A stretch of 62,196 nt of DNA from SURF-32 sp964648365 (GTDB lineage: Bacteria > Planctomycetota > Phycisphaerae > UBA1845), in NCBI GenBank assembly GCA_964648365.1, contig CAZYLK010000010.1:1-62196 (forward strand), in the 5' to 3' direction. The stretch's first letter is position 1, and each line of letters opens with the position of its first letter. The notes beneath the pieces are model-generated. The model ran no database searches. It was given only the letters and a program-made list of their open reading frames with translations, and was not told where the DNA came from. Of the stretch, positions 7,868 to 17,959 are shown one piece after another. Made by a program: the position numbers and the translations under genes.

Positions 7868-10800
7868 TGGCCGGCGACGGATCGACACCTGCATCGCGGG
7901 GGGGGGACACCGACTCAGCCACCGGTCGTGCGGGCGCATCGAGACCGGACGAGCCGAAGGTGTCCACGTCCGGAACCGCTGCGCCAACCGCAAGCCCGCG
8001 AATGTCCTCCTTCCAGCTCGTCTGCGCGACGGTGCGCCACTACGCCGGCGCCAACGCCGCCATCCTGCTCGGCGTCATCGTCGGCGCGGCCGTGCTGACC
8101 GGCGCGCTGCTGGTCGGCGACTCGATGCGCGGCAGCCTGCGGGCCATGGCGCTGGATCGCCTGGGCAACGTCGATGCAGTGCTCGTCTCGAACCGGTTCG
8201 TGCGCGAAGCGCTGGCGGGAGATATCGAAGCCGACATGCGATCCTCCGGGGTGGCAAACGGTGCGAACACGCGTGCGAATACGCATTTGACCACGGCCCC
8301 GATCGTGATGGTACGCGGGGCGGTAACCCGCGCGGTGCGCAGGACGCTCGTCGGCGGCGTGAGCCTCCTAGGCATTGACGAACGCTTCTGGGCGCTCTCC
8401 AGCGAGCCGCGGGCTTCAGCCCGCGCGGACGCACCGGCGCAGCGCGGCACGCAAAACGGTGAGCCCACAACAACCGACGCTGGCCAGCATCCGGACGAAG
8501 ATGCAATCCGGCTCGCAGGCCGCTCCGTCATCCTCAACCAGACGCTTGCCGACGCGCTGGGCGCAAAGCCCGGCGACGACGTGCTGATCCGAATCGGCAA
8601 AGCCGCCGCCGTCTCCACCGAGACGCTGATGGGCCGCCGCGACGACGCCACGGCCGCCCTTCGTCTGACCGTGCAGTCGATCGTGCCATCCACAGGGCTG
8701 GGCGCATTCAGCCTGAATCCCGCCCAATATTCGCCCGCCAACGCTTACGTCCCGTTGGAATTGCTGCAGCGGACGCTGGGTCAGGAAGGACGCATCAACG
8801 GCATTCTGGTCGCCAAGTCCCCTGACGACCGCGGCGGCCACGTGCGCGACCCACGCGATGCCGATTTGCTGAACGCCGCACTGAAGAAACACCTGACGCT
8901 TGACGACCTCGGCGCGCGCCTCCGTACGAGTCCCGAGCGTGGCTACGTTTCGCTCGAAGTCGACTCCTTCCTGATGGACCCGTCGATCGAAGCCGTTGCG
9001 ATCGACGCCGCAGCGTCAGCCGGCGCGCAGCCCAATCGCATCCTGGCATACCTCGCAACGTCGATCCGCAAGGTTCCGGCGGGCAACGATGGGGATGTCG
9101 GTGCGGCCGACAGCGATTCGACCCGTGGCCCAGGCGCCGAGGGCACGCGGCCACGATGGCGCAAGGCCGGCCCCGATGACATCGGCGGCATCCCGTACTC
9201 GACAATCGTCGGCGTTGAGAGCGCCGTTCTGACCTCGGGCAACTTTCACGCCGCAGACGGATCGCCCGTCGAGTCCGGCATCGACCCGAACGGCATCATC
9301 CTCAACGAATGGGCCGCCGACGCGCTCGATGCCAAACCCGGCGACCACATCGCGTTGACGTACGACGTCTCTACGACGTTCGGCGAACTCGAAAGCCGCG
9401 TCGCCGAGTTCACGCTGCAGCAAGTCGCCCGGCTCGAAGGCGGCGCGGCCGACCCCGGCCTGGTGCCGCTATACAAAGGCATCACCGACGCCACACGCCT
9501 GTCTGACTGGGATCCGCCTTTCCCGGTGGACCTCGGCCGAATCGGCGACGCCGACGAAGCCTACTGGGATGAACATCGCGCCACGCCCAAGGCATTCGTC
9601 TCGCTCGACGCAGCCATCGGCTTGTGGGCAACTCAGGAAGACCGCTTCGGCCGCGCGACCGCCGTGAGGCTGACGCCGCCCGGTGAACCGTCCGCATCGG
9701 ACGCCTCAAGCGCGGGCGAGACGCCAGACGCGAACGAGTCGCCCTCCACCGAGCCGCGCGATGCGGACGAGTCGCCCTCCATCGAGCCGCGGGCTTCAGC
9801 CCGCGCGAACGCACCGGCTCAAACCAATGCCGCCAACTCGCTCGACGCCCTCGCCGCCGACTTCGAGCGAACCTTCCTTGACAAGCTCGACCCCGCCGCC
9901 GTCGGCCTGACGTTCCAATCCGCTCGCGCCAACGCGCTCCAGGCGGCCACCGGCTCGACCGACTTCGGCGGCCTGTTCATCGGGTTCAGCTTCTTTTTGA
10001 TCATCTCCGCCGCGCTGTTGGTAGGGCTTCTCTTCCGGCTAAGCGTCGAGCGCCGCGCTGCGCAGGTGGGACTGCTGCTGGCGACCGGCTTCCCCCCCCG
10101 CCGCGTCGCGCGACTGCTGCTGGCGGAAGGCGCGGTGCTGGCCTGCATCGGTTCAATCATCGGCCTGCCCGGCGCCTACGGTTTCGCCTGGCTGATGCTC
10201 ACCGGCTTGCGAACGTGGTGGTCGGCCGCGGTCAACGCGCCGACGCTTACGCTCCACGGCACGCCGACAAGTTTCGTCATCGGTTTCGCAGGAAGCGTCA
10301 TCGTTGCCGTCGGCTCGATCGCCTGGGCCTGCCGCGGTTTGACCCGCCGCTCGCCGCGAGCGCTGCTGGCGGGCGTCGTCGGGGAGCCGGTGTCTTCACA
10401 GCGCGGCTCACAAACGGAGAGCGACCCGGCGCATGCCCGTGACAACCGCCGCCCGCGCAAACCCGTCATCGCCGTCGCCAGCCTGACCATCGCCGCCATC
10501 CTCGCGCTCGCCGCGGTTTTGACCGACGCCATGCCCAAGGCTGGCGCCTTCTTCGGCAGCGGGTCGCTGACGCTCATCGGCCTGCTCATGCTGCAAAGCT
10601 GGCGCATGCGCACGGCGCAGCCCACCGCCATCCGCGAACCGGGCATGTCCGCCGCCATCCGCCTCGGCCTGCGCAACGCACCGCGCCACCGCGGCCGCAG
10701 CCTCGCCACGATCTCGCTGATCGCCTCCGCCGCCTTCCTGATCGCCGCGCTCGGCGCCTTTCGCGTAGACTCCGTCGGCGACGTGACCAACCCGGACAGC

Positions 10801-12143
10801 GGCTCCGGCGGCTATACCTGGATTGCCGAGTCTGCTGCGCCGATTCCGTTCGACCTCAACACCCGCGAAGGCCGCGCGGCCGCAAACCTGACCACCGACG
10901 CGATCGCCGCGCTCGACGGCACGACGATCATCCCGCTGCGCCTCCGCCCCGGCGACGAATCAAGCTGCCTGAACCTCTACAAGCCCACCCGCCCGCGCAT
11001 CGTCGGCGCGACGCCCGCCATGATCGCCCGCGGCGGCTTCGCGTTTTCATCGACGATGGACCTGCCCGGTGGCGAGGTAGACGACGACAACCCCTGGACG
11101 CTGTTGAACCACGCCTTCGACGACGGCGCGATCCCCGCCATCGGCGATGAAGCCGCGGTGATGTGGCAGATTCACTCCGGGCTGGGTAAGGACTTTCCCA
11201 TCACCGACGAGCGCGGCCGCGCGCGCACGCTGAGGTTCGTCGCTTTGCTGAAAGGAAGCGTCCTGCAAAGCGACATCATCGTCGCCGAGCCGAACTTCAC
11301 CGCGCTGTTTCCGTCGATCAGCGGGTACGGCGCTTTCCTGATCGCGCCGGACAGCCCAGCCGCGACCGATGACTCGACCACACGGCAAGCCGTGGGCGAC
11401 GACTCCTCCGGANNNNNNNNNNNNNNNNNNNNNNNNNNNNNNNNNNNNNNNNNNNNNNNNNNNNNNNNNNNNNNNNNNNNNNNNNNNNNNNNNNNNNNNN
11501 NNNNNNNNNNNNAGCCGCGACCGATGACTCGACCACACGGCAAGCCGTGGGCGACGACTCCTCCGGACGGCGAGCCGCGGGCTTTAACCCGCACGGACCC
11601 GACGGCGCAGAACCAGCGACCCCCGCGTCTGATGCCGGCGACGCATCCTCGATGCCCCCCCCCGACGACCTCGCCGCCCTCCTCGAATCCGAACTGGCCG
11701 CGTACGGCTTCGACGCCGCGCAGGTCGCGGAGCGCCTGGCCGATTACTTCGCCATTCAGAACACGTATCTATCCACGTTCCAGGCGATGGGCGGGTGGGG
11801 CCTGCTGCTGGGTACTTTCGGCCTGGCGGCCGTGATGCTGCGCAACGTCTGGGAGCGCCGGCACGAACTGTCGCTGATGCGCGCCCTCGGCTTCCCGCGC
11901 TCGCGGCTGGTCGCGATGATCCTCGCCGAAAACGCACTGCTCGTCGTCGCCGGCCTGGCCACCGGCGTGATCTCCGCGCTGGTCGCCATCGCGCCCCAGA
12001 TCGCCGGACACGCCGCGTCGGTTCCGTGGGTCTCGCTGACGTTCATCTGCGGGGGCGTCTTCCTCATCGGTATGACCGCCGGCGCCATCGCCGCCCGCTC
12101 AGCCGTCCGCGCACCGCTGCTGGCCGCGCTGCGCGCCGAATAA
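7867..12143 (+). CDS. FtsX/MacB-type ABC transporter permease (spans assembly gap)
   Basis: Inner-membrane permease partner of the preceding ATPase. The N-terminal membrane segment is near residue 60 (AILLGVIVGAAVLTGALLVGDSMRG); a long extracytoplasmic domain follows, then FtsX-type segments from about residue 700 (LFIGFSFFLIISAALLVGLLF) and again at the C-terminus (GGWGLLLGTFGLAAVMLRNVWERRHELSLMRALGF). As deposited, the frame breaks at the N gap. The 55 bp before the gap (11358-11412) are identical to the 55 bp after it (11513-11567), and both sit at the same codon phase. Merging them gives one open frame of 1,373 residues. The gene also carries three GAGCCGCGGGCT-type palindromes in frame, encoding EPRASARA-like peptides, and a run of nine G near its start. 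It probably extrudes or releases lipoproteins or small molecules. Confidence 0.88.
8404..8430 (+). repeat. GAGCCGCGGGCT-type palindrome, in frame in permease
   Basis: The 27-bp element has inverted arms GCGGGCT/AGCCCGC around a TC centre. It is translated as EPRASARAD within the extracytoplasmic domain. Confidence 0.9.
9784..9810 (+). repeat. GAGCCGCGGGCT-type palindrome, in frame in permease
   Basis: Second in-frame copy, translated EPRASARAN. It follows a short duplicated stretch encoding ESPSTEPRDAD/ESPSIEPRASA just before the second block of membrane segments. Confidence 0.9.
11358..11567. other. Assembly gap flanked by identical 55-bp ends
   Basis: One hundred N (11413-11512) separate two exact 55-bp copies (11358-11412 and 11513-11567). 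The likely explanation is two contigs overlapping by 55 bp, a common k-mer size, that were scaffolded without merging. The real sequence is then 155 bp shorter, with no missing bases. Confidence 0.9.
11572..11598 (+). repeat. GAGCCGCGGGCT-type palindrome, degenerate, in frame in permease
   Basis: Third copy (GAGCCGCGGGCTTTAACCCG and on), translated in another phase as AAGFNPHG. It lies just after gap 1. Confidence 0.85.
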
Positions 12144-12244
12144 CATCGCGCGGGAAGCGCCGCATCAGCCATCGATGCCGCGTGGCCTCCTCTACGCAAA
12201 TCGCCGTGCGCGATTCGTAGCCACTCCACTTCCGACGGAATCGC

Positions 12245-12416
12245 GCAGGCTACTAAGAGCCTGCGGCTCGGCGCGGGCGCCGCATTGCCCACGGTCACAC
12301 ATCTGCGCGTCGGTCATTCTTCATCCGCTCCGCCACAGGCGGACTTGCAGCGTTCGCCATTCGCCGCATTCGCCCCTCTTCATTCGTTAATCGCTATTCG
12401 ACATTCGCTATTCTCC
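12245..12416. repeat. Hairpin and ATTCG microsatellite between convergent genes
   Basis: 12245-12264 is GCAGGCT-ACTAAG-AGCCTGC, a 7-bp hairpin. From about 12352 to 12416, runs of the form CATTCGNN/TATTCG repeat, ending at the stop of the MFS gene. The stretch separates the convergent permease and MFS genes; no coding sequence is apparent. Confidence 0.75.
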
Positions 12417-13868
12417 GCCTCCCCCCCCCGCCATCTGGCGTGAAACGACCCAGTACAACCCGGCGGCCGCGACGCCGCAGAGCACGCAGCCGAGCCACAA
12501 CGCCTGCCCGCCCGCGTGTCCGAGCACCGCTCCACCCAGCGGCGCGCCCAGCGCCATGCCCAGCCCGTGGCAGACCGACATCACGCCCATGTACCGCGCC
12601 CGCAGCGCCCGCGGCGCCATGTCCGACACGATGGCGAAGATAAACACCGCCTGCATCATCTCGCCGAGCGTCCACACGCCAATCGCCGCGGCGAACATCG
12701 GCGGCGATGTCACCAGCGCCTTCATGCCGAAGCCCGCGGCGGTCACCAGAGCCGCCATCGCCACCACGCGGCCGCGATGGAACCTCGGCAGCCAGGTCGA
12801 CAGCGGCACCTGAAACATCACGATCAGCAACCCGTTCAGCCCGATCAATGTTCCGTACACGTCCTCCTCGATGCCCAGCTTCCGCAGGTACAGCGGAAAC
12901 GTGGACATCGCCTGGCTGTAGACCAGCGACACCGCCAGCGACGCGGCCGACATCGCCACGAACGCCCGATGCCGCGCCATTATCGTCAGCGCCGTCAGCA
13001 GCGGCACGTGCGGCTCGCGTTCCAGCGGCGTGTCGCGGCCGGTGCCGGCGCCGCCATCGGCTTCGGACGAAGTCCCCAGCGCGACCGCCGCATCCGTGAC
13101 CGTCGGCGCCGTCGCTGCATCCGACGGCGGGGTGTGCGCGGCCGGCGATATGCGCTCGGCGGGCAGGCGGCCGTCGCCGGGGCGGGCGGCATCCAGCGCC
13201 CGCAGCGATGCAGCCGACACGCGCCGCCGCCCGGGCAGCGTCTCTCGAATGAAAAAGACGATCAGCAGCGCGTACAGCGCCATCGTGCCGGCGTCGATCA
13301 GGAAAAGCAGGTTATACGAACGCTTGGCCAGGTGCCCGGCGAGCGCGGGGCCGATGGCGAAGCCGAGATTGATCGCGATGTAGGTGAGGCTGTAGGCATA
13401 GGGCCGATCGGCGGGCGCGACGAGGTCGGCGATCATCGCCTGACCGGCCGGGCGGTACATCTCCGCCACCAGGGCGAAGACAAACACGCAGCCGGTGACG
13501 CTCCAGATGCTGGTCATCCGCGACAGCACCAGCAGCATCGCCGCCCCGCCGAACAGCGCGGTCAGCATCACCGGCCGGCGGCCGAGCGTGTCCGCCAGAT
13601 GCCCGCCGATGACCGCCGCCAGGATCGCCCCGAACCCCAGCGCCGCGATCGGCAGCGTGGCAAGCTCCTCCCGCACGCCCAGATGCTTGCTGACGTACAC
13701 GGCCAGCATCGGCACGACCATGGTCCCAATGCGATTGATAAGAACCCCGAGGCAGAGGAGCTTCACGGCTCGGGGCAGTCGTAAATACGGAGCAAGCATG
13801 GGCGGCCTGTTTACCGCCGGGGGCCGCCTGCGGCCAGTGTCGGGAGTTGTCGAACTGCTGGTCGTCAT
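12408..13868 (-). CDS. Major facilitator superfamily transporter
   Basis: 486 residues with 12 predicted membrane helices in two halves, split by a charged loop of about 80 residues (around residues 220-295). TM1 starts at KLLCLGVLINRIGTMVVPMLAVYV; the motif GGHLADTLGRRPVM after TM2 matches the MFS motif A (G-x3-D-x2-G-R-R). The general architecture resembles drug-efflux MFS proteins of the MdtG/TetA kind, but the substrate cannot be read from sequence. The 3' end contains a run of nine C (GGGG codons) next to the stop and could be prone to slippage. It is convergent with the ABC permease gene and divergent from the subtilase gene. Confidence 0.88.
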   Translation of the reverse strand: MTTSSSTTPDTGRRRPPAVNRPPMLAPYLRLPRAVKLLCLGVLINRIGTMVVPMLAVYVSKHLGVREELATLPIAALGFGAILAAVIGGHLADTLGRRPVMLTALFGGAAMLLVLSRMTSIWSVTGCVFVFALVAEMYRPAGQAMIADLVAPADRPYAYSLTYIAINLGFAIGPALAGHLAKRSYNLLFLIDAGTMALYALLIVFFIRETLPGRRRVSAASLRALDAARPGDGRLPAERISPAAHTPPSDAATAPTVTDAAVALGTSSEADGGAGTGRDTPLEREPHVPLLTALTIMARHRAFVAMSAASLAVSLVYSQAMSTFPLYLRKLGIEEDVYGTLIGLNGLLIVMFQVPLSTWLPRFHRGRVVAMAALVTAAGFGMKALVTSPPMFAAAIGVWTLGEMMQAVFIFAIVSDMAPRALRARYMGVMSVCHGLGMALGAPLGGAVLGHAGGQALWLGCVLCGVAAAGLYWVVSRQMAGGGGGE

Positions 13869-13988
13869 GACGGCGCCCAGGCGGGCGAAACGCGCGCGAG
13901 CAGTCTCCGCTTCGTCCGATTACTCAGAGACCCATCGGCTGGATCGCACAGCAACGCACGGCGTTCTGGGATCATGTACGAATCCTGC

Positions 13989-13994
13989 TATACT
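13989..13994 (+). promoter_or_regulatory. Possible -10 element for the subtilase gene
   Basis: TATACT lies 37 bp before the ATG at 14032. No good -35 box is seen at the right distance (TTCTGG at 13964 is weak and 19 bp away), so this is tentative. Confidence 0.3.
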
Positions 13995-14031
13995 GGCAGG
14001 CGGCCGAGCCTTGATTGTGGAGTGATTGCCG

Positions 14032-15903
14032 ATGTCGATTCGATGGGGTGCAATGGTGCTGTTCGTCTGTATGTTGGGCATCTGCGCCGCGCACGGACAG
14101 ATCGCGCCTGAGATACATCCGGCTGCCTGGGCCAGGCTGGACGCCGAACTGGCGCGTACGTTGGACGCCGCGGGACGCGACGCACAGATTCCCATCGTCA
14201 TCGTTCTCCGTGAACAGACGTCGCGCGAAGCAATCGCCGCGTTGGACGCCCCCCCCGGGATCGCACGGCATGCGGCCGTGATCGACTTGCTCAAGACGAC
14301 GGCCGCAGCGTCGCAGGGTGGCGTCCTCGCCGTGCTGAAGAAAGCGGAGTCGGTCGGAAACGCGGGCCGCGTCACGCCACTGTGGATCAGCAACGTGATC
14401 GCGGCGGAAGTGACACCGGCGGTCTTGCTTGAGCTGGCGGCGCGGGAAGACGTGGCGCGGGTGCGGCTGGATGTACGCATTCTGCGGGGAGATTTCCTCG
14501 GTGCGCGCGATCGCGGGCCGTTGATGAACGAAGGCACGCTTGCGGCGTCCGCATGGAAATTAGAAGTGCCTGCGTACGGGCCGGATCGACACGCAGCAGC
14601 AACGCTTGCGCGATCCGTCGATAATCGTCGCGCTGAACCCGGCACGCTGGCCGACATCCAGTGCGGCCTCGAACTCGCCCAGGCGCCGCGTGTGTGGAAC
14701 GACCTGGGCATTACGGGCGCCGGCGCGGTGGTGTGCATCATCGACTCCGGCTGCTGCATCGACCACGCCGATATCCGCGACCACGTGTGGACGAACCCGG
14801 GTGAAATCCCGCACAACAACATCGACGACGACGGCAACGGCTACGTCGATGACATCCACGGCTGGAACTTCGCCGACGGTAACAACAACCTCACCGACCG
14901 CGACGGACACGGTACGCACGTATCCGGCACGGCCATCGGCGATGGCACCAACGGCCGGCAGACCGGCATGGCGCCGGACGCGGACTTGATGACGCTTCAC
15001 TGCGGCGCGGGCGATTCGTTCGAGTCCACCGTATGGCTGGCCATGCAGTACGCGGTGGACAACGGCGCCGACATCATCAGCGGCAGCATCGGTCTGCTGC
15101 ACAACCGCAACCCGGATCGCTCCACGTGGCGGAACGTGAGCGACAACACCATCGCCGCGGGCGTCGTGGTGATCTACGCCGCCGGCAACGCGGGCGATCG
15201 CTACGCGCCCTTCGACAACGTCGCCACGCCCGGCGACGTGCCCGACGTGATCACCGTCGGCGCGACCGACTGCACCGGCTTCTATGTCAAGTTCTCCAGC
15301 TTCGGACCCGTCACCTGGCAGGACGTGGCGCCCTACAACGATTGGCCCTATCCCCCGGGCCTGATCAAACCGACCATCGCCGCGGCCGGCAACGACGTGA
15401 TCTCCACGTCGAACGACTGCGCGGGATACACGATCATGAGCGGCACGTCGATGGCCACGCCGCACATCGCCGGCGCGGCCGCGCTGATGATCTCCGCCAA
15501 TCCGAACCTCGATCACGTGACGGTGAAACGCATCCTGGAGGAGACGGCCGTCGACAAGGGCGATCCCGGGCCCGACAACATCTACGGCGCGGGCGTGGTG
15601 GATGCGTACGCGGCGGTATCGGCGTCGATGGGCGGCCTGGCCTGCGACGAGGTCAAGAAGATCTCAGCGAAGTGCAAGCAGGGCAAGCAGCAGATCGTGT
15701 TCAAGCTCAAGACGAAATCACGGCAGGAGCTACAGCCGGTTGTCCTGTCCGTCACCGACCCGGACGGCCAGTCGACTGAAGTCGAGTCTACGCTCAAGAG
15801 CAAGAAGGCGAAGTTCAAGTTCAAAGGCGGCGGACGGGGTGAATTCAGCTACCGTTTGATCAACCCGCGCTGCAAAGCCTTCGACGGCGTCGTCGATTGC
15901 TGA
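14032..15903 (+). CDS. Secreted subtilisin-like serine protease (S8) with Cys-flanked C-terminal domain
   Basis: 623 residues from the ATG at 14032 with GGAG 9 nt upstream; a TTG two codons earlier is less likely. Signal peptide about 1-23 (VLFVCMLGICAAHGQ). Residues ~25-200 look like a propeptide/inhibitor region. The catalytic triad is complete: Asp238 in VVCIIDSGCCIDH, His293 in DGHGTHVSGT, Ser473 in GTSMATPHIAG. The oxyanion Asn is probably in YAAGNAGD. After the protease domain, the last ~90 residues start CDEVKKISAKC and end RCKAFDGVVDC, a cysteine-framed domain shared with two other exported proteins in this window. It probably degrades proteins outside the cell or at the surface. Confidence 0.92.
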   Translation: MSIRWGAMVLFVCMLGICAAHGQIAPEIHPAAWARLDAELARTLDAAGRDAQIPIVIVLREQTSREAIAALDAPPGIARHAAVIDLLKTTAAASQGGVLAVLKKAESVGNAGRVTPLWISNVIAAEVTPAVLLELAAREDVARVRLDVRILRGDFLGARDRGPLMNEGTLAASAWKLEVPAYGPDRHAAATLARSVDNRRAEPGTLADIQCGLELAQAPRVWNDLGITGAGAVVCIIDSGCCIDHADIRDHVWTNPGEIPHNNIDDDGNGYVDDIHGWNFADGNNNLTDRDGHGTHVSGTAIGDGTNGRQTGMAPDADLMTLHCGAGDSFESTVWLAMQYAVDNGADIISGSIGLLHNRNPDRSTWRNVSDNTIAAGVVVIYAAGNAGDRYAPFDNVATPGDVPDVITVGATDCTGFYVKFSSFGPVTWQDVAPYNDWPYPPGLIKPTIAAAGNDVISTSNDCAGYTIMSGTSMATPHIAGAAALMISANPNLDHVTVKRILEETAVDKGDPGPDNIYGAGVVDAYAAVSASMGGLACDEVKKISAKCKQGKQQIVFKLKTKSRQELQPVVLSVTDPDGQSTEVESTLKSKKAKFKFKGGGRGEFSYRLINPRCKAFDGVVDC

Positions 15904-15920
15904 TCGACTCGCCCAAATGT

Positions 15921-16034
15921 GTGGCACCGGTTTTCAACCGGTGATCTTCAGTGTGGCACCGGTTTTCAACCGGTGAATCCACCGGTTACAAACCGGTGCC
16001 ACATCGGATTTCACCGGTTACAAACCGCTGCCGC
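15921..16034. repeat. Four CACCGGTT palindromes, two in each orientation
   Basis: Copies at 15921-15943, 15953-15975, 15980-16002 and 16012-16034. The first two carry GTGG in front and the last two GCCAC behind, so the block is itself a larger inverted repeat. It lies between the convergent subtilase and TatD-like genes and may act as a two-way transcript end, although no T-run is present. Confidence 0.92.
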
Positions 16035-16051
16035 ATGACAGCAAAGCCCCA

Positions 16052-16873
16052 TCATTCCACCGGCACCGGCGGTTTGAAGTTCCACTTGCGGGACTGCGAG
16101 AAGAACCGGATCGGGTTCGCGTAGACGACATTGTGGATCGTCATCTCGTCATGCCCGCGGGCGCGCATCGTGCGGATCAGGTTGGGTACGTTCATCGGGT
16201 TGCTCGGCCCCCAGTCGCCGGCCGAGTTGCACATGATGCGCTGCGTGCCGTACGTTTCGATCATGTCGGCGCTGCGTTCGGGCGTACATTTGGTGACCGG
16301 GTAGAGCGTCATGCCGACCCAGAAGCCCGCGTCCAGCGCCGGCCTGATCGTATGTTCCTCGACGTGGTCGATCAGCACGCGCTCGGGCTTGATCCGCCGA
16401 TCCGCCTGGAGGATGTCCAGAATCATCCGGGTGCCCTTGTACTTGTCCTGCAAGTGCGGCGTGTGGACGAGGATCAGTTCGTCCGTCTTCATTGCCAGTT
16501 CGACGTGCGCCTCGAACGTCGTGACTTCGTTGCGCGTGTTCTTGTTAAGCCCGATCTCGCCGATGCCGAGAACGCCGGGGCGGTCGAGGAATTCAGGGAT
16601 TAGCGCGATGACCTCGCGCGACAGCGCGACGTTCTCCGCCTCCTTCGCGTTGATGCACAGCCAGCACATATGGTGGACGCCGAACTGTGCCGCCCGCTTC
16701 GGCTCGACCGCGACAAGCTGGCGAAAGTAATCGTGAAACGAGGCCGCCGAGCCGCGGTCGAAACCCGCCCAGAACGCCGGCTCCGACACCGCCACGCAGC
16801 CCGCCCGCGCAAGCCGCTCGTAGTCGTCCGTGATGCGGGAGATCATGTGGATGTGAGGGTCAAGATAGTACAT
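16052..16873 (-). CDS. TatD-like metal-dependent hydrolase
   Basis: 273 residues from the ATG at 16873, preceded by GAGGAA at a good distance. An upstream in-frame start would translate the ATTCG repeat and is rejected. The amidohydrolase/TatD barrel signature is clear: metal-binding HxH in DPHIHMISR, the GIGEIGL strand, VHTPH, and DHVEE near the C-terminal metal site. The sequence start (YLDPHIHMISRITDDYE...EPAFWAGFDRG) resembles the TatD-type proteins found in ebo-like clusters (EboB), but no other ebo gene is seen here. It probably hydrolyses a phosphoester or amide; the substrate is unknown. A small gene lies upstream on the same strand, across the ATTCG repeat. Confidence 0.85.
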   Translation of the reverse strand: MYYLDPHIHMISRITDDYERLARAGCVAVSEPAFWAGFDRGSAASFHDYFRQLVAVEPKRAAQFGVHHMCWLCINAKEAENVALSREVIALIPEFLDRPGVLGIGEIGLNKNTRNEVTTFEAHVELAMKTDELILVHTPHLQDKYKGTRMILDILQADRRIKPERVLIDHVEEHTIRPALDAGFWVGMTLYPVTKCTPERSADMIETYGTQRIMCNSAGDWGPSNPMNVPNLIRTMRARGHDEMTIHNVVYANPIRFFSQSRKWNFKPPVPVE

Positions 16874-16881
16874 GGAGCGTT

Positions 16882-17085
16882 CCTCAAAGTACGTGAATGC
16901 GAAGCGAGAAGAATGTCGAGTAGCGAATGGCGGAAGAGGGAATAACGGATGGCAAATACCGAGTAACGAATGCACAGAAGCTGCCCACCGCCTTACAGCG
17001 GCTGAGAAGGGGGCGTTGCGTTTCTGTCATTCGACATTCGACATTCGACATTTGCTGTTCGCCATTCGCCATTCGTGATTTCCTC
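16882..17085. repeat. ATTCG-type microsatellite forming a large inverted repeat
   Basis: The left part (about 16885-16975) has GAATGNCGAA units, and the right part (about 17027-17085) has CATTCGACATTCG units in the opposite orientation, with about 50 bp between. A fold-back of about 200 bp is possible. The same units occur at 12352-12416, 41085-41130, 44376-44412 and 48383-48419. Confidence 0.8.
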
Positions 17086-17098
17086 TTTCGCCACTTCT

Positions 17099-17344
17099 TC
17101 ATTTCCATTCAGGATCGTACGGGTCGGAAAAGACCATCTGCACGCGGCGGGCGCGATCACCTTCACCGTCCAGCAGGAGGCCCAGTGCCGTGTGCAATCT
17201 AGCCACGCGCGGATCCGCCGTCGCTGCGGCCGCGTCCGTGGCGCCGGTCATGCGATCCAGCGCCGCGGCCAGATCCAGAACGCGGCGACGCATCTCCAGA
17301 AAGTCTCGATCCAGGTGCTGCGTTGCGGAAAGTAGCGAAGGCAT
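17099..17344 (-). CDS. Small protein of unknown function
   Basis: 81 residues from the ATG at 17344, which has GGAG 8 nt upstream; an ATG at 17368 would add eight residues. The peptide is helical (LDRDFLEMRRRVLDLAAALDRM), with a second helix RVARLHTALGLLLDGEG and the end VQMVFSDPYDPEWK. No signal peptide or membrane segment. It lies upstream of the TatD-like gene in the same direction, so the two may be functionally linked, but I do not recognise the family. Confidence 0.65.
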   Translation of the reverse strand: MPSLLSATQHLDRDFLEMRRRVLDLAAALDRMTGATDAAAATADPRVARLHTALGLLLDGEGDRARRVQMVFSDPYDPEWK

Positions 17345-17845
17345 GAGGCGCGCTCCAAGGGTCGTCATCGAGATATCGGCAGCGCCGCAATCCCGCGCCG
17401 CCGGCCCTGTCGACCCCCGCACGACAGGGCGAAGCCCACGCGACGCTACGCTACCCCATTCATGTCGCGAAGCGCCCGCGATCTGGCGTTCGCACGTCGA
17501 ACCCGTCTGGCTCCGACAAAGTGTACCCACCGCTCGCGTGCGTGGCGACAGCACGGCCGTCGGACCGCCGGGGGCCGCCCGTGGACGCAGAGACGTTTAT
17601 CCAACCCCGATTTACCGCCCGCGCCCGTACTCCCGCCGGGGCGCCGGTGGCGCCGGGGCATCTGTCACGCAGCTTTTCCCTGCAAGCCGCGTGCCGTCCG
17701 GCGGCCCGGAAGCCCGCTCGCGGAACCGCCTGCTCGACTTCGAACCCGACCGACCCCGGCTGCCGGGCTGGTTACGTGCCCCGTCAACTCGAGCCGCCGT
17801 TCCGAACCTGCCGGCCCCCGGACACGCACACCCCTGCCAGCGCGC
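17345..17845. other. Intergenic region, no gene seen
   Basis: About 500 bp of GC-rich sequence with only short overlapping reading frames of arginine- and proline-rich composition on both strands. I see no RNA gene or repeat in it. Confidence 0.5.
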
Positions 17846-17880
17846 AAGAATAAGGCGCGTGACGACATCCGTCACGCGCC
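17846..17880 (-). terminator. Intrinsic terminator
   Basis: A perfect 11-bp stem GGCGCGTGACG/CGTCACGCGCC (17854-17864 and 17870-17880) with a 5-nt loop. Read on the minus strand it is followed by TTATTCTT. It lies 80 bp beyond the stop of the exported protein gene at 17960. Confidence 0.7.
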
Positions 17881-17959
17881 CACCCCCGCTGACACGGGAG
17901 TTTCCCCGCGTCAGCTCTGCGACGCCTCATTACGGTGTGGCGCACGGCGCCACGTCGCG

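Noticed and set aside
11547..12143. A separate C-terminal permease gene
   Set aside because: It is the same gene as 7867; the break is explained by the unmerged overlap.
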